Below, piece by piece: positions 60,586 through 64,000 of a stretch of DNA of 64,000 nt. Under the pieces are notes generated by a model, which did not search any database, was not told where the DNA came from, and saw only the letters and a program-made list of their open reading frames with translations. How positions within the stretch are numbered: the first letter of the stretch is position 1; every line of letters starts with the position of its first letter. Made by a program: the position numbers and the translations under genes. Source of the DNA: Akkermansia sp. (lineage in GTDB: Bacteria; Verrucomicrobiota; Verrucomicrobiia; Verrucomicrobiales; Akkermansiaceae). Location of the stretch: assembly GCA_017477935.1 (NCBI GenBank), contig JAFVIC010000112.1, positions 1-64,000 on the forward strand. Reading direction: 5' to 3'.

Positions 60586-61446
60586 ATGAAAAACCCGCAC
60601 CTCATCCGCCGACTGACAGACCACATCATTCGCAACAAGTATCGCTACGTCACCCTCATTCTGGCGGCACAGCTCTGCAAATGCACGGCTGAAATTGCCG
60701 GCGGACTGTGGGCGGGGAGTCTGGAGTGCAACACCACGGCTCTGCCGGCAGAGACGCTGCCCGGCACCGGCCCGCTGCGCATAGCGCTTGTAACCGACCT
60801 TCACAACAACCCGCAGCAGTTCGGCAAAGTAGTGAAATTGCTGCGGGCAGCCAAGCCCGACCTCATCATCTTCGGTGGTGACCTGGTGATGGCTCATGAA
60901 CGCTTCATGCGCACACGATGGGCTGTCAACGGATTCCGCAATCTCACCGAAATAGCCCCCACCTTTGCCATACTCGGCAACCAAGATTACGAAAAACAGG
61001 AACAGGTCGAGCGAGTATATGCGGCAGCCGGTGTTACCCTGCTGCGCAACCAAGCTATAAACTGGCGCACACCATCCGGCGGCAACCTGCGTATCGTCGG
61101 TCTGGGCGACTGGAACGAGGGAGATGAAGCCCCCGAGCGCTGCCTGCCCCCCGCCGGGCAGGAATCCACCCCGGTGCTGCTGCTCTCACACGACCCCGAG
61201 AGCCGCTGGCTGCTGCGGGAATACGACTGGGATCTGATGCTCTCCGGTCACACCCACGGCGGGCAGCTGGGCATACCCTTCACCGGGCAATACCTGAGCT
61301 TCCGTTCCTCCATGCCTGCGGGGCTCTTTGAGTTTGAAGGAGGTCGGCGTGTGCTGGTATCGCGCGGGGTCGGCAGTATTTTAAACATGCGTTTCTTCTG
61401 CATGCCTGAGGTCAATATCATTGAGCTGGGGTCGACTGCTCAGTAG
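60586..61446 (+). CDS. Metallophosphoesterase (YaeI/LpxG-like) with altered motif
   Basis: 286 residues. A hydrophobic N-terminal segment (about 20-40) suggests membrane association. Calcineurin-like motifs: TDLHNN, GGDL, GNQDY, LSHDPE and SGHTHGGQLG. The usual GNHD motif reads GNQD here (codon CAA at 60982-60984), replacing the catalytic/metal-region His with Gln. The layout resembles YaeI and chlamydial LpxG, which hydrolyses UDP-diacylglucosamine in lipid A synthesis; this assignment is tentative. Last gene after the two M29 genes; its 3' end overlaps the convergent gene by 29 bp. Confidence 0.82.
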   Translation: MKNPHLIRRLTDHIIRNKYRYVTLILAAQLCKCTAEIAGGLWAGSLECNTTALPAETLPGTGPLRIALVTDLHNNPQQFGKVVKLLRAAKPDLIIFGGDLVMAHERFMRTRWAVNGFRNLTEIAPTFAILGNQDYEKQEQVERVYAAAGVTLLRNQAINWRTPSGGNLRIVGLGDWNEGDEAPERCLPPAGQESTPVLLLSHDPESRWLLREYDWDLMLSGHTHGGQLGIPFTGQYLSFRSSMPAGLFEFEGGRRVLVSRGVGSILNMRFFCMPEVNIIELGSTAQ

Positions 61447-61771
61447 CAGTGCCCTGCTGTTCCTCCGCCGGAGCAGAGGGGAAAAGAACTTCCACCGTCT
61501 CCCGCCACATGTACCAGGCGACCAGGGCATACACCACCGTAAGAGCAATACCCGTGTAATTCACGATTCGCCCCAACACCTTGCCATCTACCACCAAACC
61601 GGCCACATACACGGCTACAGCCGCAAGCACCGGGATAGAAAGCAGGGAAACCGAAATGTCGTGGTCGTTGAATACAAAGTTAAGCGCTGCCGGGAATACA
61701 CCCAGCATGGCAGCAGCCCCAACGGCATCCCACTTCCCGAAAGCATTGTAATCCTCAGGCTCTTCGCTCAT
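61418..61771 (-). CDS. Small three-span membrane protein
   Basis: 117 residues, not recognised. Hydrophobic segments near 15-33 (VGAAAMLGVFPAALNFVF), 40-62 (VSLLSIPVLAAVAVYVAGLVV) and 70-90 (YTGIALTVVYALVAWYMW); the ends are polar, with an acidic N-terminus (MSEEPEDYN) and a Gln/Thr/Pro-rich C-terminus. Promoter 8 bp before the ATG. The last 29 bp overlap the phosphoesterase gene on the other strand. Confidence 0.72.
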   Translation of the reverse strand: MSEEPEDYNAFGKWDAVGAAAMLGVFPAALNFVFNDHDISVSLLSIPVLAAVAVYVAGLVVDGKVLGRIVNYTGIALTVVYALVAWYMWRETVEVLFPSAPAEEQQGTATEQSTPAQ

Positions 61772-61779
61772 ACGCCCTG

Positions 61780-61808
61780 AGTATACCCTTCTCCCCCTCT
61801 TTTGGCAA
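61780..61808 (-). promoter_or_regulatory. Promoter of the 117-residue membrane protein gene
   Basis: On the minus strand: TTGCCA (61803-61808), a 17-bp spacer and TATACT (61780-61785), 8 bp before the ATG. Confidence 0.65.
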
Positions 61809-61882
61809 CTCTTTTTTAGCCATTGAAGTTTACAAAGCCGGCAGAATCACCCCGGCATTTGCATTATTTGTGCACATTGCCC

Positions 61883-61911
61883 TTGACGAAGGGGAATCAT
61901 AAGATTAAAAT
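61883..61911 (+). promoter_or_regulatory. Promoter of the membrane protein-transpeptidase operon
   Basis: TTGACG (61883-61888), a 17-bp spacer and TAAAAT (61906-61911), 10 bp before the ATG at 61922. It rules out the in-frame ATG at 61823. Confidence 0.65.
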
Positions 61912-61921
61912 ATCGGCCGAC

Positions 61922-62584
61922 ATGAAAATTCTGATGGCTCTCTTCCGCATTCTCTGTTCTGTTCTTCTTGTACTGCTTGTACTAGCCTGTAAAGATGCCA
62001 CCGCCGGTCTGCAAGCCGGCGAGCTTTGGCAGCAACTTACCGCCCACGCGGTATCAGATTGGCAGGTACTGGCCTGGGCTGCCGGCATTGCGCTGGTGCT
62101 GAGTCTGGTGCGTAGCCTCGATATTGCCTGGAATGTTATTTTCAGCGCACTGACCTTCCTGCTGATGACTGAGCTGATACTCATAGCAGCAGGCATGTCT
62201 GCTGCCATCACGCCGCAGCTCTACGCTCTGGTTGACTCAGCCGGTTATGCCGGAGTGCTCAATCAATACCCTGTTTTCTGGTGGCTGATACCGAGCCTGT
62301 GGCTCCTGGGTTGCCTGTGTGCCCGAAATCAGGTGGCCGTATTCCTGACCGGTGTGGTGTGCTATGGCCTGTGGCTGCTGCTCACCTGGCTGCTGGCGCT
62401 CGGTGTGAACACCTGGTTGAGCATGGGAGAACCGGCCCCGACCCAGCTTGCTGAGCTTTTCCGCGCCCACAGCTGGCTGCCGGCAGCTCTGACCGGCCTG
62501 TTCCTGCTCGTATATGCCCTACTGATGGCAATCTTCGAATCTTTCCTGCGCGGCCGCAAAAAAAATCAACAAGCCACTGCATGA
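61922..62584 (+). CDS. Polytopic membrane protein of unknown function
   Basis: 220 residues with about five or six membrane spans: MALFRILCSVLLVLLVLAC, VLAWAAGIALVLSLV, NVIFSALTFLLMTELILIAAG, YPVFWWLIPSLWLLGCLCA, FLTGVVCYGLWLLLTWLLAL and ALTGLFLLVYALLMAIF. The tail is basic (RGRKKNQQ). No family was recognised. The next gene overlaps by 4 bp (ATGA), so its job is probably tied to the cell-envelope transpeptidase-like lipoprotein that follows. Confidence 0.7.
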   Translation: MKILMALFRILCSVLLVLLVLACKDATAGLQAGELWQQLTAHAVSDWQVLAWAAGIALVLSLVRSLDIAWNVIFSALTFLLMTELILIAAGMSAAITPQLYALVDSAGYAGVLNQYPVFWWLIPSLWLLGCLCARNQVAVFLTGVVCYGLWLLLTWLLALGVNTWLSMGEPAPTQLAELFRAHSWLPAALTGLFLLVYALLMAIFESFLRGRKKNQQATA

Positions 62585-63252
62585 AATTCATCACCCTCGT
62601 ATCACTGCTCATGCTCCCCCTAGTCACCGGCTGCGAGGCGCCCCCGCCTGAGCAACGCGTGAAGACGGCTCGCCAAAATAGCGCACCCACCCTGGGGCGG
62701 CATTTCGGCAAGCCGGTGTTTATCCGAATCATAAAAGAGGATTACGAGTTTGAGCTCTACGTACAGGAGCCCGACCATAGCTGGCAACTCGTAAAAACCT
62801 ACGAAATCGCCGGCATGAGCGGTGATATCGGCCCCAAGACCCGTGAGGGCGATGAACAGGCCCCCGAGGGATTCTACCGCGTGCTGCCCGGAGCCATGAA
62901 TCCGCGCAGCAATTACCACCTTTCCTTCAACATCGGTTACCCGAATGCCTACGACCGGGCCCTGGGGCGCACCGGTTCCTACATCATGGTGCATGGCAGC
63001 GATGTTTCCATCGGCTGCTTCGCCATGACCAACCCGGGAATCGAGGAGATTTATACCCTGGTGAACGAGGCCTTCCGGGCCGGTGCAGAATCCGTACCCG
63101 TGCAGATTTACCCCTTCCGCATGACAAAAGAGCGCATGGCGGAGGAGGCATTCAGCGAGCACCATGAGTTCTGGCAGCACCTGCTGCCCGGCTGGGAATA
63201 TACCGAACAACACGGTGCCCCCTATGACGACAGCGATTCTCGCCTCGACTGA
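62581..63252 (+). CDS. YkuD-domain lipoprotein (YafK/DpaA/LdtF-like)
   Basis: 223 residues with a lipobox (LVTGC, Cys18). The YkuD catalytic motif is HGSDVSIGCFAM with His138 and Cys146. The following segment (GIEEIY..., then QIYPFRM) closely matches E. coli YafK (DpaA/LdtF), which detaches Braun's lipoprotein from peptidoglycan rather than making cross-links. A similar role in peptidoglycan-protein attachment is inferred. The C-terminal ~45 residues include FWQHLLPGWEY and an acidic end. Confidence 0.88.
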   Translation: MKFITLVSLLMLPLVTGCEAPPPEQRVKTARQNSAPTLGRHFGKPVFIRIIKEDYEFELYVQEPDHSWQLVKTYEIAGMSGDIGPKTREGDEQAPEGFYRVLPGAMNPRSNYHLSFNIGYPNAYDRALGRTGSYIMVHGSDVSIGCFAMTNPGIEEIYTLVNEAFRAGAESVPVQIYPFRMTKERMAEEAFSEHHEFWQHLLPGWEYTEQHGAPYDDSDSRLD

Positions 63253-63616
63253 CTGGCTACGCAGCTCCCCGCATGCAGCCCTGTGGATTATCTGCATGCT
63301 CCTGCCGCTGCCGGCAGCCTGCTGCATGCTTATCAGCGATGAAGAACAGCGCCATCAATGCGTGGCCTTTGTTGCCGCCATGCTGGTGAGCATGCTTCTT
63401 TTCATTCTGACACTCAACCTGCTGGATTGGGAAGTGGAGGATTTGCTCTACCGCCGCTGGCTCCGCAGCGGTGGGCGTCGCCGCCCGGATTTAACCATTC
63501 TGATACTGGGGTGGATAGGTGTTTCGTATATTCTTTCCCGGGGCATGCTGCACCTCTACTACAAGTGGCGAGACAAAAAAGCCGCGCAGAGCCAAGAAGA
63601 AGATACCGACGAGTAA
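63224..63616 (+). CDS. Membrane protein at the end of the operon
   Basis: 130 residues, start chosen at 63224, overlapping the transpeptidase-like gene by 29 bp; this avoids a longer version without sense. Three hydrophobic segments: AALWIICMLLPLPAACCML, CVAFVAAMLVSMLLFILTL and LTILILGWIGVSYIL. Ends in an acidic tail (EEDTDE). Not recognised. A terminator follows 28 bp after the stop. Confidence 0.65.
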   Translation: MTTAILASTDWLRSSPHAALWIICMLLPLPAACCMLISDEEQRHQCVAFVAAMLVSMLLFILTLNLLDWEVEDLLYRRWLRSGGRRRPDLTILILGWIGVSYILSRGMLHLYYKWRDKKAAQSQEEDTDE

Positions 63617-63643
63617 CCCTAAGCAGAAACTGCTTGCAAACAG

Positions 63644-63669
63644 AAAACCCCGGGAATACCCGGGGTTTT
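63644..63669 (+). terminator. Bidirectional terminator
   Basis: An 11-bp perfect stem, AAAACCCCGGG / CCCGGGGTTTT, with loop AATA, between the plus-strand operon and the convergent partial gene. Confidence 0.9.
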
Positions 63670-63697
63670 GAATACAAACTCATTCCATCGCACCTCA

Positions 63698-64000
63698 TCA
63701 CTCAATCTCGATGGTGTCTTTGGCGCGGCGTTCATCGCGCTTACGGGCCTTTTTCTCTTTTGCCTTGGCGCGTTTGGCCTCACGGGCGGCCTTGCGTTCC
63801 TCGGGGGTGAGCTTGTGCTTCATATTACCCCACAGGTTGACAAGGGTGGGGGAAAGCTTACCGTAGTCTGTCTCCGGGTCGGCCTTGTGGACTTTTTTGA
63901 TGTACCCCTTGAGCTGGTTGGCCTGTATGGCTTCTCTGCGGGACTGCCCGATAAGGAGATTGAGAACCGCCTGACGGTCACGCGCGCTATAGGCTTCATC
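63698..64000 (-). CDS. C-terminal end of a Lys/Arg-rich protein (partial)
   Basis: The last 100 codons of a minus-strand gene whose start lies beyond the window; it ends in TGA. The visible part begins with AYSARDRQAVLNLLIGQ, then KLSPTLVNLWGNMKHKLTPEE, and closes in a highly basic, Ala/Lys/Arg-rich helix (EAKRAKAKEKKARKRDERR) with an acidic end. Such tails often bind nucleic acid, but no family was recognised. Confidence 0.6.
   Translation of the reverse strand, partial: DEAYSARDRQAVLNLLIGQSRREAIQANQLKGYIKKVHKADPETDYGKLSPTLVNLWGNMKHKLTPEERKAAREAKRAKAKEKKARKRDERRAKDTIEIE

Noticed and set aside
1..64000. tRNA, rRNA, CRISPR arrays, integrase or transposase genes
   Set aside because: Looked for in the gaps by eye; no cloverleaf-like sequence, spaced repeats or mobile-element gene was found. 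A tRNAscan or covariance search would be decisive.

Overview
The window looks like core chromosome of a Gram-negative bacterium of the Verrucomicrobiota, probably close to the gut Akkermansiaceae. This is inferred. The reasons are a GreA factor fused to a large N-terminal region (also known from Chlamydiae), outer-membrane genes (a beta-barrel, lipoproteins, a YafK/DpaA-like L,D-transpeptidase family lipoprotein), and a near absence of Shine-Dalgarno sequences. The host DNA is visibly GC-rich. Two segments, 13.5-15.1 kb and 50.7-53.5 kb, are clearly AT-richer and look acquired.

Layout. 0.2-7.4 kb: mutS, a YbgC-type thioesterase, then on the minus strand a secreted repeat protein, a cell-wall amidase and a membrane protein. 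7.5-12 kb: argA-like gene behind secA. 12.2-15.1 kb: a secreted PA14-like protein, then an ATPase plus putative nuclease pair. 15.2-24.7 kb: metY, an FHA protein, mnmA behind a small RHH-like gene, oligopeptidase prlC, a U32 family protein, and the obg-phosphoesterase-membrane protein operon. 24.7-26.4 kb: acyltransferase and glycosyltransferase. 26.5-32.2 kb: rplQ-rpoA, two genes of unknown role, greA. 32.3-38.4 kb: a YejABE-like peptide importer with one ATPase gene. 38.5-41.8 kb: rimO, an FKBP and small membrane proteins. 41.8-45.9 kb: a second ATPase-nuclease pair, two tandem DUF1287 genes and an outer-membrane barrel. 46-50.6 kb: fabH and mfd. 50.7-53.2 kb: a DpnII-like, probably GATC-specific restriction-modification locus. 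53.5-64 kb: lemA, tig, an ankyrin protein, aroB, two tandem M29 aminopeptidases, a phosphoesterase, membrane proteins and the L,D-transpeptidase family lipoprotein.

Two signals go beyond the gene list. First, about 30 transcription units carry a readable sigma70-type promoter (TTGnnn, usually 17 bp, TAnnnT), and in about 19 of them the -10 box ends only 5-9 bp before the start codon, so the mRNA should be leaderless or nearly so. secA, rpoA and tig are exceptions with long leaders. This promoter rule also fixes many start codons used here. Second, the two ATPase-nuclease pairs are diverged copies of one two-gene system: the same ATPase motifs, and a partner with a PD-(D/E)XK-like motif at identical internal spacing. 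I do not recognise it as a named system; a role in defence or DNA processing is the best guess.

No rRNA, tRNA, CRISPR array, insertion sequence or replication origin was seen.
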